A stretch of DNA of 64,000 bases from Pseudomonas sp. ANT_H4 (GCF_008369295.1 NZ_VOBG01000023.1:1-64000), one strand, 5' to 3'. Positions 7,701-17,044 are shown, numbered from the stretch's first letter. The notes: a model not told the origin generated them from the letters alone. Made by a program: numbers and translations.

Positions 7701-8783
7701 GCATGCCCTTGGTGCGACACGCGTGGCGTGTCTCCTAAACTTCGAGGTGTAGAGTCATCTTGAAGGGTTTTCGAAAGAGAGCCGAGAGCTTGGGTGCCCA
7801 ATCCCAAGAAACAAAACCCTCCCAGAAGTCCAATGCCTTCAAGGACTTGCCGCAGCGGCGGTGGCAAACTCAAGGTCGATTAGCGCTCGGTGGCTCGACC
7901 GCAGTACTGGATTTCCGGTATTGGAGTGCCTACTACACATCAGCCCTATTCAGGGCTAAACCCATGCGGGAGAGAATCCCCGCTGGGGTTCCCTCCTGCT
8001 TTTGAAACAGGAGGTAACAATTCTTTGAGCATGCTGCCTCGGCAGTCCCTGTTCACATCAAACCGGAGACATGAGCGAAAGCTCTGTCTGTCATTGTCCA
8101 ACCATTGCCTGTTTGGAGTGGCAGCGGACTCGTTGTGCGACCAACGATAGCCTAGGAAGACATGCGTCACTGGTAACGGTGGGGTGTGAAGCTCTTCCAA
8201 CAATGTAGCCCCCGTATGGGTGCGTCTTCGCCGTGAGGCGGAGCGCAGATGCTCGGAGCAGTACCGGGTTGAGGCGCTAGGCTGGCTGGTATGGGTAACA
8301 CAAGTGAACTGCTAATAAACGTCGTCAGCATTACGGTGCCTAATCTGCTGATAGGCATTAACCAAAAAGGTGATGCGACCGGTTGTTCTGGTCAAGGGTC
8401 GGAACACGTCGTCACATAAGGTCGCCGGCGAATAGGCAGACTCTAACCCAGTCGTGTGACAGGCAGGGAACGTGGTAAGCCCGTATGGCTGCCTTCGGGC
8501 AGGTGAACCGCAAGGTGATCCGTTGGCTGTGCGGGTATGGGATCGCAGAGAAAGCGAAAGCCGGGCTGTAATGGCCCGGATAGGGGCTGGAACATCGCTC
8601 CACGGGAAACCGGGCAGACTTCTGCGTGGTCTTTCGTCGCATGAACTCTGAGTGAACCTGTCTCAATAAACCTAGAGATCCAGCTGTAACGGATCTTCTA
8701 TTAATCCAACCCTGGCGGGAGCGTCCATTCCCGTCAGGGGATGTGTGCGTCTTTCGCTTGGGGCAACTTGAGAGGAAGGCAGC

Positions 8784-10487
8784 ATGTTAGAACATAGCCA
8801 ATTGGCCGTGTCTGCGCCTTCCGGCGCTCCGCAACAATGGCATGACATCGATTGGTGGCGTGTTCAGCGGAATGTCCGGGCGATGCAGATACGGATTGCG
8901 AAGGCTTGTCGGGAAGGCAACTGGCGCAGGGTGAAAGCCTTGCAGCGGATGCTGACCCGCTCACGCTCGGCCAGATACTTGGCCGTACGGCGAGTCACTG
9001 AAAACCAGGGTAAGCGCACGGCGGGAGTCGACCGCGTGCTCTGGGATACACCCGATGCCAAATGGAAGGCGGCAAATGGGTTGAAGCGCCACGGTTATAA
9101 ACCACGGCCTTTACGGCGTGTGTTTATTCCGAAGTCAAATGGAAAGGAGCGCCCTCTGGGCATTCCGACCATGACGGACAGGGCAATGCAGGCGTTGTAT
9201 TTGCTTGCTCTGGCACCCATTGCAGAAACCACCGGCGATCCAAACAGCTACGGCTTTAGGATCGAGCGATCTACGGCGGATGCAATGGGGCAGTTGTTCG
9301 TATGCCTATCCAAGAAGGTTTCGGCCCAATGGGTTTTGGAGGCGGACATCAAAGGCTGCTTTGACCATATCAATCATGACTGGCTTATCACCAGCGTCCC
9401 AACGGATAAGGTGGTTCTCCGAAAATGGTTGAAAGCTGGCGTGATTCATAAAGGCCAGCTACAGGCAACGGATGCCGGTACGCCACAGGGCGGGATTGTC
9501 TCGCCCAGCTTGGCGAATCTGGTGCTGGATGGGCTGGAGTCACAACTTAAGCAACATCTGGGTGTGACCAAGGCCAAGAAGCTGAAAATCAATGTGGTGC
9601 GTTATGCGGATGACTTTGTGATAACCGGAACCTCGCGAGAGGTGCTGGAAACTGAAGTCAGACCTTGGGTAGAGCAGTTCCTAGCAGTGCGGGGGCTGCA
9701 GTTGTCACTCGAGAAGACGCGTGTCGTCCATATAAAGGAAGGCTTTGACTTTCTAGGTTGGAATTTCCGCAAGTACGATGGGAAGCTTCTGATCAAGCCA
9801 AGCAAGAAAAACGTGAAAGCGTTCTATAGCAAGGTAAGGGAGATCATCAGTACCAGCAAAACGGTAAGGCAGGAGGATCTGATCCGACAGCTGAATCCGA
9901 TACTGCGTGGCTGGGCGTTCTATCACCAGCCTGTGGTAGCCAAGAAAGCGTATAGCCGCATGGATTACATGATCTTTCTGGCTCTATGGCGTTGGGCAAA
10001 ACGGCGACACCCTAAGAAAACACTCCAGTGGATCGGAGCGAAATACTTTAAACCCATGAAGGGGCGCAAAGGGGTGTTTGCTACCGCGACGATGAATGAC
10101 AAGGGAGAGATGCGAACGATCGAGTTGTACTCGCTAGCGAGCACTCCGATCGAACGACACAAGAAGGTGAGTGGGGAGTACAACCCCTTCGATCCTTCTA
10201 TGGAGGAAATGGGTGAGAAAAGGCGTATGGAACAGATGCTCAAAAGGCTGGCGTACCGTAAGCAAATCTTGAGCCTTTTCCAGAGTCAGAAAGGATTGTG
10301 TCCAATATGTAAGTTACCGATTACGAAGGAGACGGGGTGGCATGATCACCACATTCTGTACCGCACAAAAGGCGGTGGAGACTCCCTAAATAACCGGGTA
10401 CTATTGCACCCCCTTTGTCACCAGCGGCTACACGCTCGCGGATTGACAGTGAACAAACCGGCTCCCCTTACCGGGGGTTTTGATTAG
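8784..10487 (+). CDS. ltrA: Group II intron reverse transcriptase / maturase with HNH endonuclease
   Basis: A 567-residue intron-encoded protein. In order: N-terminal RT-0 region, the reverse transcriptase fingers/palm with YADD (residues 274-277) and the TPQGGIVSPSLANL block, the maturase (X) domain around HPKKTLQWIGAKYF, and a C-terminal HNH nuclease with a CPIC pair, HDHH and LCHQRLHARG. All catalytic motifs are present and the frame is open throughout, so splicing and mobility may both be intact. A GAGGAAGG ribosome site precedes the ATG. It lies in domain IV of the intron. The endonuclease places it among the En-containing bacterial classes; I cannot fix the class. Confidence 0.95.
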   Translation: MLEHSQLAVSAPSGAPQQWHDIDWWRVQRNVRAMQIRIAKACREGNWRRVKALQRMLTRSRSARYLAVRRVTENQGKRTAGVDRVLWDTPDAKWKAANGLKRHGYKPRPLRRVFIPKSNGKERPLGIPTMTDRAMQALYLLALAPIAETTGDPNSYGFRIERSTADAMGQLFVCLSKKVSAQWVLEADIKGCFDHINHDWLITSVPTDKVVLRKWLKAGVIHKGQLQATDAGTPQGGIVSPSLANLVLDGLESQLKQHLGVTKAKKLKINVVRYADDFVITGTSREVLETEVRPWVEQFLAVRGLQLSLEKTRVVHIKEGFDFLGWNFRKYDGKLLIKPSKKNVKAFYSKVREIISTSKTVRQEDLIRQLNPILRGWAFYHQPVVAKKAYSRMDYMIFLALWRWAKRRHPKKTLQWIGAKYFKPMKGRKGVFATATMNDKGEMRTIELYSLASTPIERHKKVSGEYNPFDPSMEEMGEKRRMEQMLKRLAYRKQILSLFQSQKGLCPICKLPITKETGWHDHHILYRTKGGGDSLNNRVLLHPLCHQRLHARGLTVNKPAPLTGGFD

Positions 10488-10491
10488 GCCC

Positions 10492-10525
10492 GAGCCGTAT
10501 GCGGGGAAACTCGCACGTACGGTTC
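10492..10525 (+). other. Group II intron domain V (catalytic hairpin)
   Basis: A 34-base hairpin beginning GAGCCGTATGCG and ending CGTACGGTTC with a GAAA tetraloop; this is the most conserved part of group II introns. It starts 5 bases after the stop codon of the maturase. Domain VI follows as GGGGGAGGTGGGCC paired with GGCCCATCTCTACCC. Confidence 0.93.
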
Positions 10526-10616
10526 TTAGGGGGAGGTGGGCCAGTAATGGCCCATCTCTACCCGACATTCTGGGGTCGGAAACGGCCGGCTAACGTCTGT
10601 GCAACGAGGAATATCC

Positions 10617-11927
10617 ATGCAAGTTTCTGTTGAAAATACTTCTGCTCTTGAGCGCCGCATGAGCATCACCGTGCCGGCTGAACGCATCGAGACTCAGGTC
10701 AACAAGCGTCTGCAGCAGACTGCCCAAAAGGCCAAGATCGCTGGTTTCCGTCCAGGCAAAGTGCCGATGAGCGAAATCAAGCGCCGCTTTGGTGCTGATG
10801 CGCGCCAGGAAGCTGTAGGCGATGTAATCCAGTCCTCCTTTTACGAAGCGGTCGTCGAGCAAAAGTTGAACCCGGCTGGCGCGCCTTCCATCGAGCCTAA
10901 ATCGCTGGAAGCGGGCAAGGATCTGGAATACGTTGCAGTTTTCGAAGTGTTCCCTGAGTTCACTGTTGCCGGTTTCGAATCCATCGCCATCGAGCGCCTC
11001 AGCGCTGAAGTGGCTGATTCGGATCTGGACAACATGCTGGAAATCCTGCGCAAGCAGAACACTCGCTTTGAAGTGGCCGATCGCGCCGCTCAGAACGAAG
11101 ACCAGTTGAACATCGATTTCGTTGGCAAGGTTGACGGTGAAGTATTCGCTGGCGGCTCCGCCAAGGGTACTCAGCTGGTGCTGGGTTCCAACCGCATGAT
11201 CCCTGGTTTCGAAGATGGTCTGGTTGGCGCTAAAGCCGGCGAAGAGCGTGTTCTGAACCTGACTTTCCCGGCTGACTATCAGAACCTCGACTTGGCTGGT
11301 AAAGCCGCCGAGTTCACCGTGACGGTCAACACCGTTTCCGAGCCTAAGCTGCCAGAACTGAACGAAGAGTTCTTCAATCAGTTCGGTATCAAGGAAACCG
11401 GTATCGAAGGCTTCCGCACTGAAGTTCGCAAGAACATGGAGCGTGAACTGCGTCAGGCTATCAAGTCCAAGGTCAAGAACCAGGTCATGGACGGTCTGCT
11501 GGCCGCCAACCCGATCGAAGTGCCTAAGGCTCTGCTGTCCAACGAAGTCGATCGTCTGCGCGTGCAGGCTGTTCAGCAGTTCGGTGGCAACATCAAGCCT
11601 GATCAACTGCCGGCCGAGCTGTTCGAAGAGCAAGCCAAGCGCCGTGTTGTGCTGGGCCTGGTTGTGGCTGAAGTGGTCAAGCAGTTCGACCTCAAGCCTG
11701 ACGAAACCCGCGTTCGTGAGCTGATCCAGGAAATGGCCTCGGCTTACCAGGAACCTGAGCAGGTTGTGTCCTGGTACTACAAGAACGACCAGCAGCTGAA
11801 CGAAGTGCGTTCGGTTGTGCTGGAAGAACAAGTTGTGGATACTGTTCTGCAGAAGGCTAGCGTGACCGATAAATCGGTCTCTTACGAAGAAGCAGTCAAG
11901 CCGGCGGAAGCAGCACAAGCCGACTGA
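10617..11927 (+). CDS. tig: Trigger factor, ribosome-bound chaperone and prolyl isomerase
   Basis: A 436-residue protein with the trigger factor layout: N-terminal ribosome-binding domain (with GFRPGKVPMSEIKRRFG), a central FKBP-type isomerase domain starting near AAQNEDQLNIDF, and a helical C-terminal substrate-cradle domain. It meets nascent chains at the ribosome exit. The start MQVSVE at 10617 has GAGGA six bases upstream and matches the family start; the upstream in-frame start adds six residues without support. It heads the tig-clpP-clpX-lon block. In this strain the 5' leader is interrupted by the group II intron, so tig expression may depend on splicing. Confidence 0.97.
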   Translation: MQVSVENTSALERRMSITVPAERIETQVNKRLQQTAQKAKIAGFRPGKVPMSEIKRRFGADARQEAVGDVIQSSFYEAVVEQKLNPAGAPSIEPKSLEAGKDLEYVAVFEVFPEFTVAGFESIAIERLSAEVADSDLDNMLEILRKQNTRFEVADRAAQNEDQLNIDFVGKVDGEVFAGGSAKGTQLVLGSNRMIPGFEDGLVGAKAGEERVLNLTFPADYQNLDLAGKAAEFTVTVNTVSEPKLPELNEEFFNQFGIKETGIEGFRTEVRKNMERELRQAIKSKVKNQVMDGLLAANPIEVPKALLSNEVDRLRVQAVQQFGGNIKPDQLPAELFEEQAKRRVVLGLVVAEVVKQFDLKPDETRVRELIQEMASAYQEPEQVVSWYYKNDQQLNEVRSVVLEEQVVDTVLQKASVTDKSVSYEEAVKPAEAAQAD

Positions 11928-11950
11928 TTGTCCGACACGTTTGAAAATAC

Positions 11951-11983
11951 ACACATAAGCCAGCCTCGCGCTGGCTTATGTGT
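11951..11983. terminator. Long hairpin between tig and clpP
   Basis: ACACATAAGCCAGC (11951-11964) pairs perfectly with GCTGGCTTATGTGT (11970-11983) around a 5-base loop. The flanks AATAC/GTATT extend the pairing with a small bulge. There is no long T run, so it may be an attenuator or mRNA-protecting hairpin rather than a full stop. Confidence 0.7.
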
Positions 11984-12019
11984 ATTCAAGACATGACTAT
12001 TTGGGAGTGACTGCAGGAC

Positions 12020-12661
12020 ATGTCCCGCAATTCTTATTATCAGCAGAGTTCTGACATCCAGGCCGCAGGCGGCCTGGTCCCGATGGTTATCGAGCAGTCC
12101 GCCCGTGGCGAACGCGCCTATGACATCTACTCGCGCCTCCTCAAGGAACGAGTGATCTTCCTGATTGGCCCGGTAGAAGACTACATGGCCAACCTGGTCG
12201 CGGCGCAACTGCTGTTCCTTGAAGCGGAAAATCCGGACAAGGACATCCATCTTTACATTAACTCGCCAGGTGGTTCGGTCACTGCGGGGATGTCGATCTA
12301 TGACACCATGCAGTTCATCAAGCCTGACGTCTCCACTACCTGCATCGGCCAAGCCTGCAGCATGGGTGCTTTCCTGCTCGCCGGCGGCGCAGCGGGCAAG
12401 CGTTTCTGCCTGCCGAACTCGCGGATGATGATTCACCAGCCACTGGGTGGTTTCCAGGGGCAAGCGACCGATATCCTCATTCATGCCGAGGAAATCAAGA
12501 ATATTCGTCTGCGCCTCAATACGTTGTTGGCCCATCACACAGGTCAAAGCCTCGAAACCATTGAGCGCGACACCGAACGTGATAACTTCATGAGTGCCGA
12601 GCGCGCAGCCGAATACGGGCTGATCGACTCGGTCATGCAGAAGCGTCACATGCCTGCCTAA
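12020..12661 (+). CDS. clpP: ATP-dependent Clp protease proteolytic subunit
   Basis: A 213-residue serine peptidase that forms the double-heptamer chamber of ClpXP. The triad is visible: S114 in GQACSMGAFLL, H139 in MMIHQPLGG and D188 in TERDNF. A short N-terminal propeptide precedes the mature start, as in the family. Its partner clpX follows after a hairpin (12673-12698, AGGTGGT/ACCACCT). Functions in regulated proteolysis in the cytosol. Confidence 0.98.
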   Translation: MSRNSYYQQSSDIQAAGGLVPMVIEQSARGERAYDIYSRLLKERVIFLIGPVEDYMANLVAAQLLFLEAENPDKDIHLYINSPGGSVTAGMSIYDTMQFIKPDVSTTCIGQACSMGAFLLAGGAAGKRFCLPNSRMMIHQPLGGFQGQATDILIHAEEIKNIRLRLNTLLAHHTGQSLETIERDTERDNFMSAERAAEYGLIDSVMQKRHMPA

Positions 12662-12767
12662 GCAGCCCAAATGTAGGTGGTTGGTTTAACTGACCACCTG
12701 CGGACTTGAAAAAGCCCGCAATAGCCTTCATCTTGTGTTGCAAGCCTATCGGATTTGGATCGATCGA

Positions 12768-14051
12768 ATGACTGACACCCGCAACGGCGAGGACAACGGC
12801 AAATTGCTCTATTGCTCCTTCTGTGGCAAAAGCCAGCATGAAGTGCGCAAATTGATTGCCGGCCCCTCGGTCTTTATCTGCGACGAATGCGTCGACCTGT
12901 GCAATGACATCATCCGTGAGGAGGTGCAGGAAGCCCAGGCCGAAAGCAGCGCGCATAAATTGCCTTCGCCTAAAGAAATCAGCGGCATCCTTGATCAGTA
13001 TGTGATTGGTCAAGAGCGTGCAAAAAAGGTTTTGGCCGTAGCGGTGTACAACCACTACAAGCGGCTGAACCAGCGTGACAAAAAGAATGACGATGTCGAG
13101 CTCGGCAAAAGCAACATCTTGCTGATTGGTCCTACAGGTTCGGGTAAAACCCTGCTTGCAGAAACCTTGGCTCGCCTGCTGAACGTACCCTTCACCATTG
13201 CCGATGCAACCACCCTCACCGAGGCTGGTTACGTAGGTGAGGATGTCGAGAACATTATTCAGAAGCTGCTGCAGAAATGCGATTACGACGTGGAAAAAGC
13301 CCAGATGGGCATTGTCTACATCGATGAAATCGACAAGATTTCGCGCAAATCCGACAACCCGTCGATTACCCGGGACGTTTCCGGTGAAGGCGTGCAGCAA
13401 GCACTGTTGAAACTGATTGAAGGCACGGTTGCTTCCGTTCCGCCACAAGGCGGCCGCAAGCATCCCCAGCAGGAATTCCTTCAGGTTGACACGCGCAATA
13501 TCCTGTTCATCTGCGGCGGTGCGTTCTCCGGTCTGGAAAAGGTTATTCAAAGCCGTTCCACCCGTGGTGGCATTGGCTTCGGTGCAGAAGTGCGCAGTAA
13601 GGAAGAGGGCAAGAAAGTTGGTGAGTCCCTGCGTGAAGTCGAGCCTGACGATCTGGTCAAGTTCGGTCTGATCCCGGAATTCGTCGGTCGCCTGCCTGTC
13701 CTGGCGACCCTGGACGAGCTTGATGAGGCTGCATTGATGCAGATCCTCACCGAGCCGAAAAACGCCCTGACCAAGCAGTACGCCAAGCTGTTCGAGATGG
13801 AAGGCGTGGACCTTGAGTTCCGTGCTGACGCGCTCAAATCGGTGGCCAAGCGGGCACTGGAGCGCAAGACAGGCGCTCGTGGTTTGCGTTCGATCCTCGA
13901 AGGTGTGTTGCTCGACACGATGTACGAAATCCCCTCGCAGTCCGAGGTGAGTAAAGTCGTGATTGACGAAAGCGTTATAGAAGGCAAGTCCAAGCCACTG
14001 TATATCTATGAAAACAGTGAGCCGGCTGCAAAGGCTGCACCTGACGCGTAA
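12768..14051 (+). CDS. clpX: ClpX unfoldase, ATPase subunit of ClpXP
   Basis: A 427-residue AAA+ protein. The N-terminal zinc-binding domain has cysteines at 16, 19, 38 and 41 (CSFCG and CDEC). The AAA+ module shows Walker A GPTGSGKT (121-128), Walker B IVYIDEIDK, and the ClpP-contacting loop in IGF (the GGIGFGAEV segment). It recognises tagged proteins and feeds them to ClpP. I chose the start MTDTRNGEDNGK at 12768, which matches the usual ClpX length; the upstream start adds 11 unlikely residues. No strong Shine-Dalgarno is visible. Confidence 0.98.
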   Translation: MTDTRNGEDNGKLLYCSFCGKSQHEVRKLIAGPSVFICDECVDLCNDIIREEVQEAQAESSAHKLPSPKEISGILDQYVIGQERAKKVLAVAVYNHYKRLNQRDKKNDDVELGKSNILLIGPTGSGKTLLAETLARLLNVPFTIADATTLTEAGYVGEDVENIIQKLLQKCDYDVEKAQMGIVYIDEIDKISRKSDNPSITRDVSGEGVQQALLKLIEGTVASVPPQGGRKHPQQEFLQVDTRNILFICGGAFSGLEKVIQSRSTRGGIGFGAEVRSKEEGKKVGESLREVEPDDLVKFGLIPEFVGRLPVLATLDELDEAALMQILTEPKNALTKQYAKLFEMEGVDLEFRADALKSVAKRALERKTGARGLRSILEGVLLDTMYEIPSQSEVSKVVIDESVIEGKSKPLYIYENSEPAAKAAPDA

Positions 14052-14088
14052 GTGTCGTCCTGCTGCAATAGAACCAGCTGTACAAAAT

Positions 14089-14116
14089 AAGGGGGCCTTT
14101 GGGCCCCTTTGTTTTT
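14089..14116 (+). terminator. Intrinsic terminator after clpX
   Basis: AAGGGGGCC, loop TTT, GGGCCCCTT, then TTTGTTTTT. A GC-rich stem with a T-rich tail 37 bases after the clpX stop, separating clpX from the lon promoter. Confidence 0.75.
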
Positions 14117-14141
14117 ACTGCGTTTAACTGCTGCCATTGAG

Positions 14142-14170
14142 CTTGTTTTTTTTGCAGGCAGCCCCCATCT
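14142..14170 (+). promoter_or_regulatory. Candidate heat-shock (sigma-32) promoter of lon
   Basis: CTTGTTT (14142-14148) and CCCCATCT (14163-14170) separated by 14 bases. The -10 element fits CCCCATNT exactly and the -35 keeps the CTTG core of CTTGAAA. It ends about 60 bases before the lon start codon. Lon genes of gammaproteobacteria are commonly under heat-shock control, which supports the reading. Confidence 0.65.
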
Positions 14171-14228
14171 TGGTTTCAGGCTACTTCCATCTGTTTACGG
14201 CCCCTTGGGCCGCCGTAGAGGCGAAATC

Positions 14229-16625
14229 ATGAAGACAACCATCGAATTGCCTCTCCTGCCATTGCGTGATGTCGTTGTGTATCCGCACATGGTTATCCCG
14301 CTGTTCGTGGGGCGCGAGAAGTCGATCGAAGCCCTCGAGGCCGCGATGACGGGCGACAAGCAGATTCTGCTGCTGGCCCAGAGAAATCCTGCCGACGACG
14401 ATCCGGGCGAAGAGGCCTTGTATCGCGTCGGTACCATTGCCACTGTTCTGCAACTGCTCAAGCTGCCTGACGGCACCGTCAAGGTGCTGGTCGAAGGTGA
14501 GCAGCGTGGTGCGGTCGAGCGCTTCATGGAGGTGGACGGCCATCTGCGCGCTGAAGTGGCGCTGATCGATGAAGTCGATGCACCCGAGCGCGAATCCGAA
14601 GTGTTCGTTCGCAGCTTGCTTTCCCAATTTGAACAATACGTACAGCTGGGCAAGAAAGTTCCGGCTGAAGTCCTGTCTTCCCTCAACAGTATTGATGAGC
14701 CAAGCCGCCTGGTGGACACCATGGCCGCGCACATGGCGCTGAAGATCGACCAGAAGCAGGACATCCTCGAAATTATCGATTTGTCTGCCAGGGTCGAGCA
14801 TGTCCTGGCATTGCTGGATGCCGAAATCGACCTGTTGCAGGTTGAAAAGCGCATCCGTGGTCGGGTCAAGAAGCAAATGGAGCGCAGCCAGCGCGAGTAC
14901 TACCTGAATGAGCAGATGAAGGCCATTCAGAAAGAGCTGGGTGACGGCGAAGAAGGCCACAACGAAATCGAAGAGCTGAAAAAGCGCATCGATGCTGCTG
15001 GCCTACCGAAAGATGCCTTGACCAAGGCGACCGCCGAGCTGAACAAGCTCAAGCAGATGTCGCCGATGTCCGCTGAAGCCACCGTGGTACGTTCCTACAT
15101 CGACTGGCTGGTCCAGGTGCCGTGGAAGGCCCAGACCAAAGTGCGTCTGGACTTGACTCGCGCCGAAGATATTCTCGACGCCGATCACTATGGCCTGGAA
15201 GAGGTCAAGGAACGCATCCTCGAATACCTCGCCGTGCAGAAGCGTGTGAAGAAAATTCGCGGGCCGGTGTTGTGTCTGGTCGGTCCTCCTGGTGTGGGTA
15301 AAACCTCCCTGGCTGAGTCCATTGCCCACGCAACAAACCGTAAATTTGTACGCATGGCCCTCGGCGGCGTGCGCGATGAAGCGGAAATTCGTGGTCATCG
15401 CCGTACTTACATCGGTTCGATGCCAGGAAGATTGATTCAAAAAATGACAAAAGTGGGTGTGCGCAACCCGCTGTTTCTGCTCGATGAAATCGACAAAATG
15501 GGCAGCGACATGCGTGGCGACCCGGCATCTGCCTTGCTGGAAGTGCTCGACCCTGAGCAGAACCACAATTTCAACGACCATTACCTGGAAGTCGACTATG
15601 ACCTCTCCGATGTGATGTTCCTGTGCACCTCCAACTCCATGAATATCCCGCCAGCTTTGCTGGACCGGATGGAGGTGATTCGTCTGCCGGGCTACACCGA
15701 AGACGAGAAGATCAACATTGCCGTCAAATACCTTTCGCCCAAGCAGATTTCAGCCAACGGCTTGAAAAAAGGCGAGATCGAATTTGATGCTGAGGCAATC
15801 CGCGACATCATTCGCTACTACACCCGCGAGGCCGGTGTGCGGGGTCTTGAGCGTCAATTGGCGAAGATCTGTCGCAAGACGGTCAAGGAACATTCCCTGG
15901 AAAAACGCTTCTCGGTGAAGGTCACGGCTGAGTTGCTGGAACATTTCCTGGGTGTGCGTAAATTCCGTTATGGCCTGGCTGAGCAGCAGGATCAGATCGG
16001 CCAGGTTACGGGCCTTGCGTGGACTCAGGTGGGTGGCGAGTTGCTGACCATCGAGGCCGCTGTGGTACCGGGCAAGGGGCAATTGATCAAGACCGGTTCC
16101 CTTGGCGATGTGATGGTCGAGTCCATCACCGCTGCACTGACCGTTGTGCGCAGTCGTGCCAAGAGCCTGGGCATCCCCCTGGACTTCCATGAGAAGCGCG
16201 ACACTCACATCCACATGCCGGAAGGGGCAACCCCCAAAGACGGCCCTAGCGCAGGCGTAGGCATGTGCACGGCCCTTGTTTCGGCATTGACCGGCATTCC
16301 AGTGCGCGCCGACGTGGCCATGACCGGGGAAATTACCCTTCGTGGCCAGGTGCTAGCCATTGGTGGCCTCAAGGAGAAATTGCTGGCTGCGCACCGTGGC
16401 GGGATCAAGACAGTGATTATTCCGGAAGAGAATGTTCGCGACTTGAAGGAAATTCCTGACAATATCAAGCAGGATCTTCAGATTAAACCGGTTAAATGGA
16501 TTGACGAGGTCCTGCAAATTGCGCTGCAATACGCGCCGGAGCCCTTACCGGATGTGGCTCCGGAGATAGTTGCAAAGGACGAAAAGCGCGAAACTGACTC
16601 TAAGGAAAGAATTAGCACGCATTAA
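14229..16625 (+). CDS. lon: ATP-dependent Lon protease
   Basis: A 798-residue cytosolic protease removing misfolded and regulatory proteins. Domains in order: N-terminal LON substrate-binding domain (to about 200), coiled coil, AAA+ ATPase with Walker A GPPGVGKT at 352-359 and Walker B FLLDEIDKM, and a C-terminal protease domain with the Ser-Lys dyad S674 (PKDGPSAG) and K717 (GGLKEK). I chose MKTTIELPLLPLRD at 14229 because it matches the family start; the frame is open for 40 more codons upstream, which would overlap the proposed heat-shock promoter. Confidence 0.97.
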   Translation: MKTTIELPLLPLRDVVVYPHMVIPLFVGREKSIEALEAAMTGDKQILLLAQRNPADDDPGEEALYRVGTIATVLQLLKLPDGTVKVLVEGEQRGAVERFMEVDGHLRAEVALIDEVDAPERESEVFVRSLLSQFEQYVQLGKKVPAEVLSSLNSIDEPSRLVDTMAAHMALKIDQKQDILEIIDLSARVEHVLALLDAEIDLLQVEKRIRGRVKKQMERSQREYYLNEQMKAIQKELGDGEEGHNEIEELKKRIDAAGLPKDALTKATAELNKLKQMSPMSAEATVVRSYIDWLVQVPWKAQTKVRLDLTRAEDILDADHYGLEEVKERILEYLAVQKRVKKIRGPVLCLVGPPGVGKTSLAESIAHATNRKFVRMALGGVRDEAEIRGHRRTYIGSMPGRLIQKMTKVGVRNPLFLLDEIDKMGSDMRGDPASALLEVLDPEQNHNFNDHYLEVDYDLSDVMFLCTSNSMNIPPALLDRMEVIRLPGYTEDEKINIAVKYLSPKQISANGLKKGEIEFDAEAIRDIIRYYTREAGVRGLERQLAKICRKTVKEHSLEKRFSVKVTAELLEHFLGVRKFRYGLAEQQDQIGQVTGLAWTQVGGELLTIEAAVVPGKGQLIKTGSLGDVMVESITAALTVVRSRAKSLGIPLDFHEKRDTHIHMPEGATPKDGPSAGVGMCTALVSALTGIPVRADVAMTGEITLRGQVLAIGGLKEKLLAAHRGGIKTVIIPEENVRDLKEIPDNIKQDLQIKPVKWIDEVLQIALQYAPEPLPDVAPEIVAKDEKRETDSKERISTH

Positions 16626-16648
16626 TACGTTTAAGCTTGGGGGCTTCC

Positions 16649-16677
16649 TTGACAGCTTTTTAGAGCCCTTGTTATAA
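16649..16677 (+). promoter_or_regulatory. Sigma-70 promoter of hupB
   Basis: A consensus TTGACA (16649-16654), a 17-base spacer, and TTATAA (16672-16677). It lies 95 bases before the hupB start codon and 24 bases after the lon stop, so hupB has its own strong promoter. Confidence 0.8.
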
Positions 16678-16771
16678 AGCGGCTCTTAAGTGTCTGTAGG
16701 CCATTCAGCACTGGTTTTTGCTTTCACCAAAAAACTTAGAATCATACTCAATAGATATAAGGGGACTTAGA

Positions 16772-17044
16772 GTGAACAAGTCGGAACTGATTGATGCTAT
16801 CGCCGCATCTGCTGATATCCCGAAAGCCGCTGCTGGCCGGGCGCTGGACGCAGTAATCGAATCCGTCACTGGCGCTCTCAAGGCCGGCGACTCTGTGGTA
16901 CTGGTTGGTTTCGGTACTTTCTCTGTGACCGATCGTCCAGCTCGCACTGGCCGTAACCCACAGACTGGCGAAGCCCTGAAAATCGCGGCAGCCAAAAAAC
17001 CAGGTTTCAAAGCCGGTAAAGCTCTGAAAGAAGCCGTTAACTAA
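16772..17044 (+). CDS. hupB: DNA-binding protein HU-beta
   Basis: A 90-residue nucleoid protein that bends and compacts DNA. It starts MNKSELIDAIAASADI with the GTG at 16772; the ribosome site AAGGGGA lies upstream. The family signature around GFGTFSVTDRPARTGRNPQTG (the beta-arm) is complete, and the C-terminus PGFKAGKALKEAVN is typical. It follows lon as in other pseudomonads. Confidence 0.97.
   Translation: MNKSELIDAIAASADIPKAAAGRALDAVIESVTGALKAGDSVVLVGFGTFSVTDRPARTGRNPQTGEALKIAAAKKPGFKAGKALKEAVN

Larger units (their letters stand above)
7712..10566 (+). mobile_element. Group II intron with intron-encoded protein
   Basis: The 3' end is clear: a 34-base domain V (10492-10525, GAGCCGTAT...ACGGTTC with GAAA loop) followed by a domain VI hairpin and ACCCGAC, ending at about 10566 (or 10568). 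The 5' end is placed at GTGCGAC (7712). The six bases before it, CCCTTG (7706-7711, IBS1), are exactly complementary to CAAGGG (8393-8398), a candidate EBS1. The 5' structured part is about 1,070 bases before the protein start, longer than the roughly 550-650 expected. A second GTGCGAC at 8135 would give a normal length, but it lies in a hairpin loop and its upstream bases have no EBS1 match. Removing the intron would join the tig promoter to the tig leader. Confidence 0.85.

Noticed and set aside
8135..8139. GTGCG at 8135 as the intron 5' end
   Set aside because: It would give a more usual intron length, but it is in the loop of a TCGTTG/CAACGA hairpin, and the preceding bases have no EBS1 match, unlike 7712. 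Kept as an alternative, not as the main call.
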